A model generated the notes under the pieces. The model was not told the origin of the DNA, did no database searches, and saw nothing but the letters and a program-made list of their open reading frames with translations. Position numbers and translations under genes: made by a program. Source: Kribbella soli (GTDB lineage: Bacteria; Actinomycetota; Actinomycetes; Propionibacteriales; Kribbellaceae). Taken from it: 64,000 nt of DNA. Shown piece after piece: positions 8,553-16,742 of the stretch. Position 1 is the stretch's first letter, and each line of letters opens with the position of its first letter. Location: NCBI RefSeq assembly GCF_004331345.1, contig NZ_SJJZ01000005.1:186001-250000 (forward strand), read 5' to 3'.

Positions 8553-11263
8553 CAACTGACTGGGTGCTGTCCGAGCCGCCGAGTGCGACGGCGCTGACAG
8601 CGTACGACCTGCGCTGTGAGCACCGTGTCGATCCACTCGGGATCGGTACGGCGCGACCGCGGCTGAGCTGGCGGTTGGCGTCGCCGACCCGTGGCGATCG
8701 GCAGGACGCGTTCCACGTGCAGGTGCTGCGCGACGGCGTACAGGTGTGGGACAGCGGGTGGCGGAGCGAGCGGGACACGTACGTCGACCACGGTGGTGCA
8801 CCGCTGACGTCGCAGACCGACTACGTGTGGCAGCTCTCGGTGCGGGATGCGGCCGGACAGGTCTCGTCGGCGGAGGCGACCTTTGCGACCGGTCTCTTCC
8901 ACGACGACGAGTGGGAGGCGCACTGGATCGAGCACGACTACGAGACCGATCCGTACTTCGAGCCGCCGGTGGATCGCGTCGAGCCGCGGACGGTGCGGCA
9001 GGCAACCATCGCACCGCCTCGCTACTACCGGCGCTCGTTCGAGCTGACCCAACCGGTCAGCAGGGCGCGGATCTATGCGACTGCCCACGGTCTCTACCAG
9101 TTCAGCGCCAACGGTCAGCGGGTCGGCAACGACGAGCTGACGCCGGGCTGGACCGATTATCGCGAGCGCGTCGCCTATCAGACATACGACGTGACCGATG
9201 TGTTGCACGAGGGCGAGAACGTCATCGGTGCCGTGCTCGGCGAGGGCTGGTGGTCCGGGTACGTCGGGTGGGACACGCGAAGCCACGCGCACCACTACGG
9301 CAAGAAGCCGCAGCTGCTCGCGCAACTCGTCGTCGATCACCCGGACGGTTCGCGGACCGTGGTCGCGACCGACGGACGCTGGGTCGAACGCGTCGGGCCG
9401 ATCAGGTTCGCGGACCTGCTGATGGGCGAGTCGTACGACGCCAGGCACGAGCTCGGCGCCTGGTCCAGCCCAGGGTACGACGCCGGCGACTGGGCGCCTG
9501 CCGGTGATGTCGGCAGCGACGTGTCGACGCTGATCGCCGCGACGACCGACCCTGTGCGGGTGACCGAGGACATGCCGGCGACCGCGGTGACCGCGCTCGA
9601 ACCAGGACGTTTCATCGTCGACCTCGGGCAGAACGTTGCCGGCCGCATCCGGTTGCGAGTGCGTGGCGCCGAGGCCGGGGACCGGATTCGGCTGCGGCAC
9701 GGCGAGATGCTGCAGGCTGACGGCGAGTTGTACACGGCCAACCTCCGGACGGCCGACGCCACGGACTACTTCGTCAGCGCCGGTGCGGGCGAGGAGTTCT
9801 TCGAGCCGATCTTCACCGTGCACGGCTTCCGGTACGTCGAGGTCGACGGCTATCCGGGTGAGCTCACCGCCGAGGACGTGACCGGGCGGGTGCTGCATTC
9901 GGACACGCCGGTCGCGGGGCGGTTCGAGTGTTCGGATCCGGGCGTCAACCAGCTGCTCAGCAACATCCGGTGGGGGCAGCGAGGCAACTTCGTCAGCGTT
10001 CCGACGGACTGTCCACAGCGCGACGAACGGCTCGGGTGGACGGCGGATGCGCAGATCTTCCTGCCCACGGCGGCGTACCAGTCCGACGTACTGACGTTCT
10101 TCGAGAACTGGTTCGCCGATCTCGCAGTGGCGCAGACCGATGATGGCGCGATCCCGGATGTGATTCCGCACGTGATCACCGGCCGGCACGGGACGCCGGC
10201 GTGGGCCGACGCGGCGACGATCGTGCCGTGGACGCTGTACCGGATCTACGGCGACGAGCGCGTACTGCGGACCGCGTGGCCGGTGATGCGGCGCTGGGTC
10301 GATTACGTGCACCGCGCCAATCCCGACCTGATCTGGCGGAACCGGACGAGCGGTCACTACGGCGACTGGCTGCAGGTCGGCGTCCAGACCGATCGGGATG
10401 TTCTTGCGACCGCGTACTTCGCGCGGAGCGTGGAGTTCACGGCGGCGGCAGCTCGGGTGCTCGGACTGGCGGACGAGGCGGCGGCGTACGGCGAATTGCG
10501 GGAGAAGATCGCGGCGGCGTTCGTGGCGGAGTTCGTGGATGCCGAGGGCAAGGTTCGCGGGGACACCCAGACCGGGTACCTGTTGCCGTTGGCGTTCGGG
10601 TTGCTGCCGGAGCAGCCTGAGCAGGCGGCCGTCAAGCATCTGGTTGCGGATCTCGAGCTGCGCGGACGATCGCTGACGACCGGGTTCGCCGGGGTCGCGT
10701 TGCTGTGCCCGATCCTGACGAAGTATGGGTACGCCGAGTTGGCGTACGACCTGCTGCACGACGACCGGTACCCGTCCTGGGGGTACTCGATCAAGCACGG
10801 CGCGACGACGATCTGGGAGCGCTGGGACGGGTGGACGGAGGAGAACGGGTTCGGGCCGGTCGCCATGAACTCGTTCAACCACTACTCACTCGGCTCGGTC
10901 GGCGAGTGGCTGTACGGCGACGTCGCGGGCATCAGCCAGTCGCCGGAGTCGATCGGCTTCCGGGACCTCGTCATCAAACCCCGCCCCGGCGGCCGTCTGA
11001 ACTGGGCCGAGGCGTCGTACGACACTCCGACCGGCCGAGTCACCACCCGCTGGCAACGGTCCGACGGCACCCTCACCCTCGACGTAACCATCCCACCCGG
11101 CGCCAACGCCACCATCCACATCCCCACCGCGGACCCCGACGCCACCCAGGAATCCGGCCAACCCCTAACCCAGTCGAAGGACCTCACCGTCCTCGACTCC
11201 ACCCCCGACACCACCATCTGCCGCACCGGGTCGGGCACCTACCACTTCACCACCCCCGCCTAA
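8549..11263 (+). CDS. Alpha-L-rhamnosidase, glycoside hydrolase family 78
   Basis: A 904-residue inverting rhamnosidase that removes terminal alpha-L-rhamnose from rhamnogalacturonan oligosaccharides. Domain order matches the bacterial family: N-terminal Ig-like region (DLRCEHRVDPLGI, RPRLSW), beta-sandwich carbohydrate-binding domain, (alpha/alpha)6 catalytic domain and C-terminal beta-sandwich. The catalytic signature DCPQRDERLGWTAD (Asp487 to Asp500, with Glu493) is intact, as are GDWLQVG and IWERWDGWTEENGFG. There is no signal peptide, so it is intracellular. The GTG at 8549 overlaps the stop of the GH127-like gene and is preceded by GGAG at 8 nt spacing, preferred over the in-frame GTG at 8540. 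The last 200 bases become C-rich in codon style. Confidence 0.95.
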   Translation: MTTDWVLSEPPSATALTAYDLRCEHRVDPLGIGTARPRLSWRLASPTRGDRQDAFHVQVLRDGVQVWDSGWRSERDTYVDHGGAPLTSQTDYVWQLSVRDAAGQVSSAEATFATGLFHDDEWEAHWIEHDYETDPYFEPPVDRVEPRTVRQATIAPPRYYRRSFELTQPVSRARIYATAHGLYQFSANGQRVGNDELTPGWTDYRERVAYQTYDVTDVLHEGENVIGAVLGEGWWSGYVGWDTRSHAHHYGKKPQLLAQLVVDHPDGSRTVVATDGRWVERVGPIRFADLLMGESYDARHELGAWSSPGYDAGDWAPAGDVGSDVSTLIAATTDPVRVTEDMPATAVTALEPGRFIVDLGQNVAGRIRLRVRGAEAGDRIRLRHGEMLQADGELYTANLRTADATDYFVSAGAGEEFFEPIFTVHGFRYVEVDGYPGELTAEDVTGRVLHSDTPVAGRFECSDPGVNQLLSNIRWGQRGNFVSVPTDCPQRDERLGWTADAQIFLPTAAYQSDVLTFFENWFADLAVAQTDDGAIPDVIPHVITGRHGTPAWADAATIVPWTLYRIYGDERVLRTAWPVMRRWVDYVHRANPDLIWRNRTSGHYGDWLQVGVQTDRDVLATAYFARSVEFTAAAARVLGLADEAAAYGELREKIAAAFVAEFVDAEGKVRGDTQTGYLLPLAFGLLPEQPEQAAVKHLVADLELRGRSLTTGFAGVALLCPILTKYGYAELAYDLLHDDRYPSWGYSIKHGATTIWERWDGWTEENGFGPVAMNSFNHYSLGSVGEWLYGDVAGISQSPESIGFRDLVIKPRPGGRLNWAEASYDTPTGRVTTRWQRSDGTLTLDVTIPPGANATIHIPTADPDATQESGQPLTQSKDLTVLDSTPDTTICRTGSGTYHFTTPA

Positions 11264-11403
11264 CCCCACCCGGCCCACCGCCCACCCCACCCCGGCCCGC
11301 GCCCCCACCGACCACCACCTGCCGCCCCGGACCCGCGCCCGCCGCCCGGACCCGCGACCGTGTCAGCGGCAGCCGCTAGCCGCGCTGCTCGGTTCGTGCA
11401 GAT

Positions 11404-11455
11404 GGCGGGTTGTTTCACCGATGGCGTCATGCAACCCGCCAGCGGTGAAACAACC
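11404..11455. repeat. Two mutually exclusive inverted repeats
   Basis: Bases 11408-11420 (GGTTGTTTCACCG) pair perfectly with 11443-11455. Bases 11404-11412 (GGCGGGTTG) pair perfectly with 11432-11440. The arms overlap at the left, so only one stem can form at a time. It lies about 140 bp past the GH78 stop. It may be a terminator-like structure, a remnant repeat element or a protein-binding palindrome; nothing decides between them. Confidence 0.6.
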
Positions 11456-11560
11456 TGGCATCCGGCAGCACAACGCGCCCGGCTCCGGACGTGTGTCGGT
11501 GAACCGGAGCTGGGGTGCGGAATCTCCGACGGGCGTTGGCATGGCTGACGTAGCAACTCT

Positions 11561-11640
11561 CGAGGGGATATCCCCTGGGGTTGTGGGTTCTCCACTCGCA
11601 TACCAAGGGAGAAGGCACAACGCCGAGGGATATCCCCTCG
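11561..11640. repeat. Large hairpin with 33-bp arms, each holding a palindromic GGGATATCCC
   Basis: The left arm 11561-11593 and right arm 11608-11640 match at 28 of 33 positions, around a 14-nt loop. Each arm itself contains a GATATC-centred palindrome (AGGGGATATCCCCT on the left, a 1-base-shorter form on the right). It could be a dispersed genomic repeat, a miniature element, or a strong bidirectional barrier between the convergent GH78 and LacI genes. There is no poly-T tract, so classical terminator function is uncertain. Confidence 0.75.
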
Positions 11641-11821
11641 TGTGCGGGGCTCTCGCCATGCCGGTTGGGGCGCGCCGGTGGGACGGGTCGGTCGGTTGGG
11701 ACGGACCGGGCGGTGGTGCGGACCGGGCGGTGGTGCGGCGCCTGGTGCGGTGCGTGCGACCGGGAGGGGCGGGGTGGTGGTGCGTGCGTGCCGACCGGGT
11801 GGGGCGGGGTGGTGGGTGTGG

Positions 11822-12847
11822 TTAGCGGCGGGGGCGGTGGGGTGGGGGTGCTGTGGAGGCGCGGATTACTAGTTCGCCTTGGACGTGGGTGGTGGCGGTG
11901 GTGACTCGGGGGGTGAAGCGTTCCCAGGCTTGGCGGCCCAGTTCGATGGTGGAGACGGCGTACGTTGTGAGGCCGGGGTCGGTGTGGGCGCTCATGGGGG
12001 CGTTGTCGATGCCGGCGACGGAGATGTCGCCGGGGACGGAGAGGCCGAGTTCTCGGAGGCGGCTGAGGACGCCGACGGCGACGTGGTCGTTGAAGCAGAT
12101 CATCGCGGTGGGCTTGTACGTCAGCGCCTCGTCTACCGCGTCCTGTCCGTCGACGAGCGTCGAGCCGCAGGGCACCCGGATGATCGTCAGACCCGACGCC
12201 TCCGGTGAGCGGAAGCCGCGTTGGCGTTGCTGATCGGACCAGGCCGCGGTCGGGCCCTGCAGGTACGCGATCCGCTTGTGGCCGAGTGACGCGAGGTGTT
12301 CGCAGAGCGCGCGGACGCCGAGGTGGTAGTCGACCACGACCGAGCCGACCGCGGAATGCCGCAGTACCCGGTTGATCAGGACGAGTCGGCGCGCGGCCTC
12401 GGCGACTTCGCGCAGGCGGGGCGTACTCATCCGGGGCGCGCACAGCAGCAGGCCGTCGACCCAGCGGGCGAGCTCGATCGCGGAGCGGTACTCCTGCTCC
12501 GGGTCCTCCTCGGTGCCGGCGACGAGCGTGTGATGGTCGGTGGCGGCTGCTTCGGCGGCGACGCCCTTGAGGATCTCGGCGAAGTACGGGTTGCCGAGGT
12601 CCGGTACGACGACGCCGACCGTCCGGCTGCTGCCACGCAAGAGTGTCTGGGCCGCGGGGTTCGGCCGGTAGCCGACGTCCTGGGCGGCGACGCGGACCCG
12701 GTCGGCGACCTCCGGCGACACCGGCTTGCCGCCGCTCAGTACCCGCGACACGGTCGCCGTCGACACCTCGGCCAGCCGCGCCACGTCATGGATCGTGGCG
12801 CGGGCAGCGCGGTCCGCAGCGGGCTCCGAAGATCGATACCGTCTCAC
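11822..12847 (-). CDS. LacI-family transcriptional regulator (regulator 1)
   Basis: About 341 residues from the chosen GTG at 12847. The helix-turn-helix is TIHDVARLAEVSTATVSRVL (about residues 18-37), followed by the hinge region NPAAQTLLRG and a periplasmic-binding-protein-like effector domain (VGVVVPDLGNPYFAEILKG, AMICFNDHVAVGVL). The open frame continues 93 codons upstream, but that part is Arg-rich, unlike LacI proteins, and covers the operator region, so it was rejected. A type-A operator lies 48 bp upstream of the start, implying autoregulation, with another in front of the divergent esterase fusion. The effector is likely a pectin-derived sugar; which one is unknown. Confidence 0.9.
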   Translation of the reverse strand: MRRYRSSEPAADRAARATIHDVARLAEVSTATVSRVLSGGKPVSPEVADRVRVAAQDVGYRPNPAAQTLLRGSSRTVGVVVPDLGNPYFAEILKGVAAEAAATDHHTLVAGTEEDPEQEYRSAIELARWVDGLLLCAPRMSTPRLREVAEAARRLVLINRVLRHSAVGSVVVDYHLGVRALCEHLASLGHKRIAYLQGPTAAWSDQQRQRGFRSPEASGLTIIRVPCGSTLVDGQDAVDEALTYKPTAMICFNDHVAVGVLSRLRELGLSVPGDISVAGIDNAPMSAHTDPGLTTYAVSTIELGRQAWERFTPRVTTATTHVQGELVIRASTAPPPHRPRR

Positions 12848-12895
12848 CGGCCCATTGGACCATGATCCCAGCGCAGATCGCTGCCGGTAGAGCGA

Positions 12896-12909
12896 TGTAA
12901 ACCTTTTCC
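12896..12909 (-). promoter_or_regulatory. Type-A operator GGAAAAGGTTTACA
   Basis: On the minus strand, 12 of 14 bases match the site before the GH127-like gene. It lies 48 bp upstream of the LacI regulator-1 start, consistent with autoregulation. Confidence 0.6.
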
Positions 12910-12963
12910 CGATTTCCTGCAGTGAACCCTTGACGCCACCGCGACCCCCTGCGACGGTAGCCA

Positions 12964-12977
12964 GGAAAAGGATTACC
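12964..12977 (+). promoter_or_regulatory. Type-A operator GGAAAAGGATTACC
   Basis: Lies 49 bp upstream of the esterase-fusion start and about 30 bp downstream of a TTGACG hexamer at 12930-12935, so it would cover the -10 or transcription start. It is the second copy in the same divergent intergenic region, allowing joint control of regulator and target. Confidence 0.6.
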
Positions 12978-13026
12978 CGCCCACCGCCCCGGGCTCTGTT
13001 GTGGCGGTCCGCGCGAGGAGAACGCC

Positions 13027-15465
13027 GTGCGAAATCGCCTGTTGAGCCTATGTCTGGTCGTCCTCGCCGGAGCCGGCCTCCTGACGATGTCAGCCAGTAC
13101 AGCAACAGCCGCGAACCCGGCGACATACGGACCGTTCGACCCGCGGATCGAGCTGGACGGGCACTGGGGCCGTGACGACGACGTCGCGATCACCGTGAAC
13201 TCCGGGTCGTCGGTCCGCTTCCGGTTCACCGGCTCGCACCTCGGTGCGCTGTTCGACACCGCGTCGATCACCGTCCCGGCCCAGTTGTACGTCGCCATCG
13301 ACGGCCAGGCGCCCGTACTGCACAAGGTCGACGCGGACCACAAGGTGTTCGCCGACGACCTCGATCCGACCGTCGCACACACCGCGGAGCTCGTGGTCAA
13401 GGACGTCGACGAGTACGAGAACCGCTGGAACGTCCCGCTGCAGACCGGTGTCGTCCTGGAGAAGATCGAGCTCGCCCCGGACGCCAAGCTGATCCCGCTG
13501 CAGACGACCGCCGAGCACCGCATCGAGTTCTACGGCGACTCGATCACGCAGGGCGTGATGGCGCTCTGTGCCGAGCTCGGGACCGATTGCGCAGACGGCA
13601 GCAAGGCGTACCCGCACCTGGTCGGGGCGGCGTTCGGCGCGGACACCAACCAGGTCGGCTTCGGCAAGCAGGGCATCATTCAGCCAGGCCACGGCAACGT
13701 CGGTACGGCGTCCGAGTCGTTCGGCTGGAACCTCGCCGGCTTCCCGGTCGCACCCTTCGACCCCGGCGCGGTCGTCGTCAACTTCGGCACGAACGATGCG
13801 GCGTCGACGAGCGCCGAGTTCACCCCGGCGTACCTGGCCTACCTGCGGAAGATCCGCGCGGCCGAACCGCAGGCGCTGATCGTTGCCCTGCGCCCCTTCA
13901 ACGGCACGCACGCCGACGACATCAAGGCTGCGGTCGCGGCAACGAAGGACCGCCGCGTCGTGTACGTCGACACCACGGGCTGGCTAGGGCCGGACGACTT
14001 CAACGGCAGTACGCACCCGAACGTCCAAGGCCACCAGGTCGCCGCGACCAAGCTCACCGCGGTGCTCAAACGTCTGACCGGCTGGTCCACCGGCCCCAGC
14101 GGTACGCCGAAACTCGCGCCGCAGGGTCTCGAGGACGCGACGTGCTCGGACACCCCGCTCAGCCTGACGTACCAGGGCCCGGTCCGCCTCGGTGTGACCG
14201 GCAAACTCAACATCCACGCGTCGAACGGCGACGTCGTCGACACGATCAGCCTGGCGGACCTCACGTCGTACCAGCGGACTGTCGGGGACGCGCGGACGGA
14301 CTACGGCGAGCTGCACACGTGGACGTACCAGGCGGTCGTGGTCGACGGGCGGACGGTGAAGGTCTACCCGCACCAGCCACTCAAAGCCGGCCAGATGTAC
14401 TACGTGACTGTCGATCCCGGGTTCGTGCAAGGCGACCCAGGGATCACGAAGGCCGACGGTTGGCGGATCCGCACCCGCCTGGATCCGAAATCAGACACCC
14501 ACCTGACCGTAGGACGTGACAAGGACTTCTGCACGGTGCAGGCGGCGATCGACTTCGTGGGCGAGGGGCACCAGGCGACGATCGACGTCGCGCCCGGTCT
14601 CTACCGCGAGCTGGTCTGGGTGCCGCCGACCAAACCCGGTCTCACGATCCGCGGCGCGGGTGCCGGCCGGACCGTGATCGGGTACCCGAACAACAACCTG
14701 CTCAACGGCGACTCCGCGATGGGGAACGTCCCGGTCGAGCAGTCGTACTGCCAGCGTCGCGTCATCCCGCAGTCGGACCGTTTCAACTGCTGGCGGTCCG
14801 CGATGGGCGTCTTCGCGGACGACTTCACGATGACGGACGTGACCGTGCAGAACCTCACGCCGTACCGCGGGTCGCAGGCCGAGGCGTTCTTCGGGAACGG
14901 GAACCGGATCGTGCTGGCGCGGGTTCGCATCCTCGGGTACCAGGACAGCCTCCGCCTGCAAGGACAGGCGTTCGTGACGAACAGCTACGTCGAGGGTGAC
15001 GTGGACTTCGTCTGGGGGACCGGCGGCGTGTTCATGCAGGACTCGGAGCTGAAGGCGCTGCACGAGGGCTACTACAACCAGGTCCGCAATATCGACAACG
15101 GGCCGGGCAACATCTTCGTGCGGGTGCGGCTGACCCGTGGGCCGGAGGTGGCCGACGACAGCGTGTTCCTGGCGCGGGCCGAGCTCAGCCGGTTCCCGAC
15201 CAGCCAGGCCGTCTTCATCGACTCCGCGATGGACAGCCACGTGAAGAAGACCGGCTGGCAGATCACCAGCCCCAACGACTGCGCGGCCGCCGGCCAGATC
15301 CGGTTCTGGGAGTACCACAGCACCGACCTGGCCGGTCAGCCGCTCGACACCACCACACGACTGGCGTGCTCCCGGCAGCTCGGCGACGAGGAGGCAGCGC
15401 AGCTGCGCGACCCGTCGTTCGTGTTCGGCGGATGGCACCCGGTTGTTCCCCGCCTCGAAAGGTGA
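13027..15465 (+). CDS. Secreted bifunctional esterase: SGNH (CE2-like) acetylesterase fused to pectin methylesterase (CE8)
   Basis: An 812-residue exported protein. Residues 1-28 are a Sec signal peptide. Residues ~30-150 form a beta-sandwich like the N-terminal domain of CE2 esterases. Residues ~165-350 are an SGNH hydrolase with nucleophile Ser172 (GDSITQG), NFGTND and His330 (STHPN); the Asp usually three residues before His is Gly327, as in Ser-His dyad CE2 enzymes. After a ~150-residue linker domain comes a beta-helix pectinesterase (~490-805) with QAEAF, catalytic Asp640 (GYQDSL) and Asp660 (DFVWG), and Arg717 in LARAEL where LGRPW is usual. It could remove both O-acetyl and methyl esters from pectin. 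The GTG start has GAGGAG upstream; two type-A operators lie before it. Confidence 0.9.
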   Translation: MRNRLLSLCLVVLAGAGLLTMSASTATAANPATYGPFDPRIELDGHWGRDDDVAITVNSGSSVRFRFTGSHLGALFDTASITVPAQLYVAIDGQAPVLHKVDADHKVFADDLDPTVAHTAELVVKDVDEYENRWNVPLQTGVVLEKIELAPDAKLIPLQTTAEHRIEFYGDSITQGVMALCAELGTDCADGSKAYPHLVGAAFGADTNQVGFGKQGIIQPGHGNVGTASESFGWNLAGFPVAPFDPGAVVVNFGTNDAASTSAEFTPAYLAYLRKIRAAEPQALIVALRPFNGTHADDIKAAVAATKDRRVVYVDTTGWLGPDDFNGSTHPNVQGHQVAATKLTAVLKRLTGWSTGPSGTPKLAPQGLEDATCSDTPLSLTYQGPVRLGVTGKLNIHASNGDVVDTISLADLTSYQRTVGDARTDYGELHTWTYQAVVVDGRTVKVYPHQPLKAGQMYYVTVDPGFVQGDPGITKADGWRIRTRLDPKSDTHLTVGRDKDFCTVQAAIDFVGEGHQATIDVAPGLYRELVWVPPTKPGLTIRGAGAGRTVIGYPNNNLLNGDSAMGNVPVEQSYCQRRVIPQSDRFNCWRSAMGVFADDFTMTDVTVQNLTPYRGSQAEAFFGNGNRIVLARVRILGYQDSLRLQGQAFVTNSYVEGDVDFVWGTGGVFMQDSELKALHEGYYNQVRNIDNGPGNIFVRVRLTRGPEVADDSVFLARAELSRFPTSQAVFIDSAMDSHVKKTGWQITSPNDCAAAGQIRFWEYHSTDLAGQPLDTTTRLACSRQLGDEEAAQLRDPSFVFGGWHPVVPRLER

Positions 15466-15471
15466 TCCAAG

Positions 15472-16704
15472 ATGAAGAACGTCAACCGTCGGACCGTTCT
15501 CGGAGGTGCTCTCGCCGTGACTGCCGGCAGTGCAACGGGATGGCCACTCAACGCGGCTGCAGAGGAGGTCCCAGCGGGCGGTGTGCAGCCGCATCCGGCC
15601 CCGCGGCCCGTTGCGCCGGTGAACGCTGAGATCGCGGCTGCCCACGCGGCGACGTACAAGACGCTGCCGCAGGTCGTCGTCGGGGTGGACGTCGAAGAGC
15701 TGATGAAGATCCACACCGTCGCCGACGCGGACGCCCTGCGGCCGCAGCTGGTTGCACAGGTGTGGAAGGACACCGGTGTGTTGCCGACCGGTCTGCCGAC
15801 GGTGACCCGCGACGTCGGTGTACCGGCCGTGCTGCCGGAGTTCACCGGCGTACGGCGCTACGACAAGCTCGACGTGGCGATGCCGTTCGGGTACGTCGCC
15901 ACAGTGTTCGTCCTCGAGCCGACGCAGAGCACGCACCGCCGGGTCGCGTTCTACCACAACGGGCACGGTGAGGGCCTGGACACGATGCAGCGGGTCGCAC
16001 AGGGCCTGCTCGACCACGGGTACACCGTGCTGCTGTTCGCGATGCCCTTCTACCACTGGAACCCGAAGACACTGCAAGACCCGGCCGACCCCACCAAGCA
16101 GCTGCAGCCGTCGCACAACGACCTGCCGCAGTGGGCCTCGGACACGTACTCGCCGCTCGCGCTGTTCCTCACACCGTTGGCCGTGGCGATGAACTACGTG
16201 CAGGCGACGTACCGTCCGTCGTCGGTGCAGATGATCGGGCTGTCCGGCGGTGGCTGGGCGACGAGTGTGTATCCGGCGCTGGACACGCGGATCACCCGGT
16301 CGTACCCGACTGCCGGCTCGCTGCCGTTCTTCGTCCGGCCGGGGTCGCCGAAGCCGAGCCCGACACGGGGCGACTGGGAGCAGCGGCTGGACATGCAACC
16401 GGGGTTCTACGGGCTGGCCGACTTCCCGGACTTCTACGCGCTCGCCTCGGTCGGACGGAACCGGCGCCAGATCCAGATCCTCAACCGGTTCGACGAGTGC
16501 TGCTTCAACGGTGTCGGGCACCGGTCGTACGAGGCCGCCGTGCGACAGCGGATCGCCGTGATCGGGACCGATGCGGTGAGCAACGAGTCGAACGGTCACT
16601 GGGAGCTGCTGGAGGACGCGACCCACGGCGACCACACGATCAGCCCGTACGCACTGTCGGTGATCCTGTGGGACCTGGACACCCACTGCGCGCACCTGCC
16701 GTGA
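15472..16704 (+). CDS. Tat-exported alpha/beta hydrolase, probable carbohydrate esterase
   Basis: 410 residues. The N terminus NRRTVLGGALAVTAG is a twin-arginine signal, so it is exported folded. The alpha/beta-hydrolase core shows the nucleophile elbow GLSGGGW (Ser258), an oxyanion-type NGHGEG segment near residue 160 and a late Asp-His pair (THGDHTISP) as candidate acid/base. No family name could be fixed. It resembles large actinobacterial hydrolases placed beside pectin and xylan enzymes, so an acetyl, methyl or feruloyl ester is the likely target. It starts 6 bp after the SGNH-PME fusion, with AAAGG upstream, so both are co-expressed for pectin de-esterification. A terminator hairpin follows. 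Confidence 0.8.
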   Translation: MKNVNRRTVLGGALAVTAGSATGWPLNAAAEEVPAGGVQPHPAPRPVAPVNAEIAAAHAATYKTLPQVVVGVDVEELMKIHTVADADALRPQLVAQVWKDTGVLPTGLPTVTRDVGVPAVLPEFTGVRRYDKLDVAMPFGYVATVFVLEPTQSTHRRVAFYHNGHGEGLDTMQRVAQGLLDHGYTVLLFAMPFYHWNPKTLQDPADPTKQLQPSHNDLPQWASDTYSPLALFLTPLAVAMNYVQATYRPSSVQMIGLSGGGWATSVYPALDTRITRSYPTAGSLPFFVRPGSPKPSPTRGDWEQRLDMQPGFYGLADFPDFYALASVGRNRRQIQILNRFDECCFNGVGHRSYEAAVRQRIAVIGTDAVSNESNGHWELLEDATHGDHTISPYALSVILWDLDTHCAHLP

Positions 16705-16710
16705 CGGGGT

Positions 16711-16739
16711 GAGGGGAGGGCGACCGCGGACCTCCCCTC
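16711..16739. terminator. Bidirectional terminator hairpin
   Basis: The perfect 9-bp stem GAGGGGAGG / CCTCCCCTC (16711-16719 with 16731-16739) around an 11-nt loop lies in the 38-bp gap between the convergent hydrolase and GH28 genes. It can serve both strands; no T-tract is present, which is common in high-GC actinobacteria. Confidence 0.7.
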
Positions 16740-16742
16740 CGT

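Larger units (their letters stand above)
11264..11821. other. 558-bp non-coding stretch with hairpins and GC-skewed DNA
   Basis: No convincing gene is seen between the convergent GH78 and LacI genes. Bases 11264-11350 are C-rich low-complexity DNA, 11404-11455 holds competing inverted repeats, 11561-11640 a large hairpin, and 11660-11821 G-rich low-complexity DNA with repeated GGTGGTGCGG and GGGGCGGGGTGGTGG runs. The short open frames here are repetitive and lack ribosome-binding sites. Confidence 0.7.

Noticed and set aside
8312..10882. 856-codon open frame antisense to the GH78 gene
   Set aside because: A GC-rich antisense shadow: Arg/Pro/Asp/Val-rich, no family motifs, no ribosome-binding site, and a complete GH78 on the other strand.
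12848..13126. 93-codon N-terminal extension of LacI regulator 1
   Set aside because: Arg/Gly-rich, not LacI-like, and it covers both type-A operators and the divergent promoter.
14491..16695. 734-codon antisense frame across the esterase genes
   Set aside because: Covers two well-supported genes on the opposite strand and has shadow composition.
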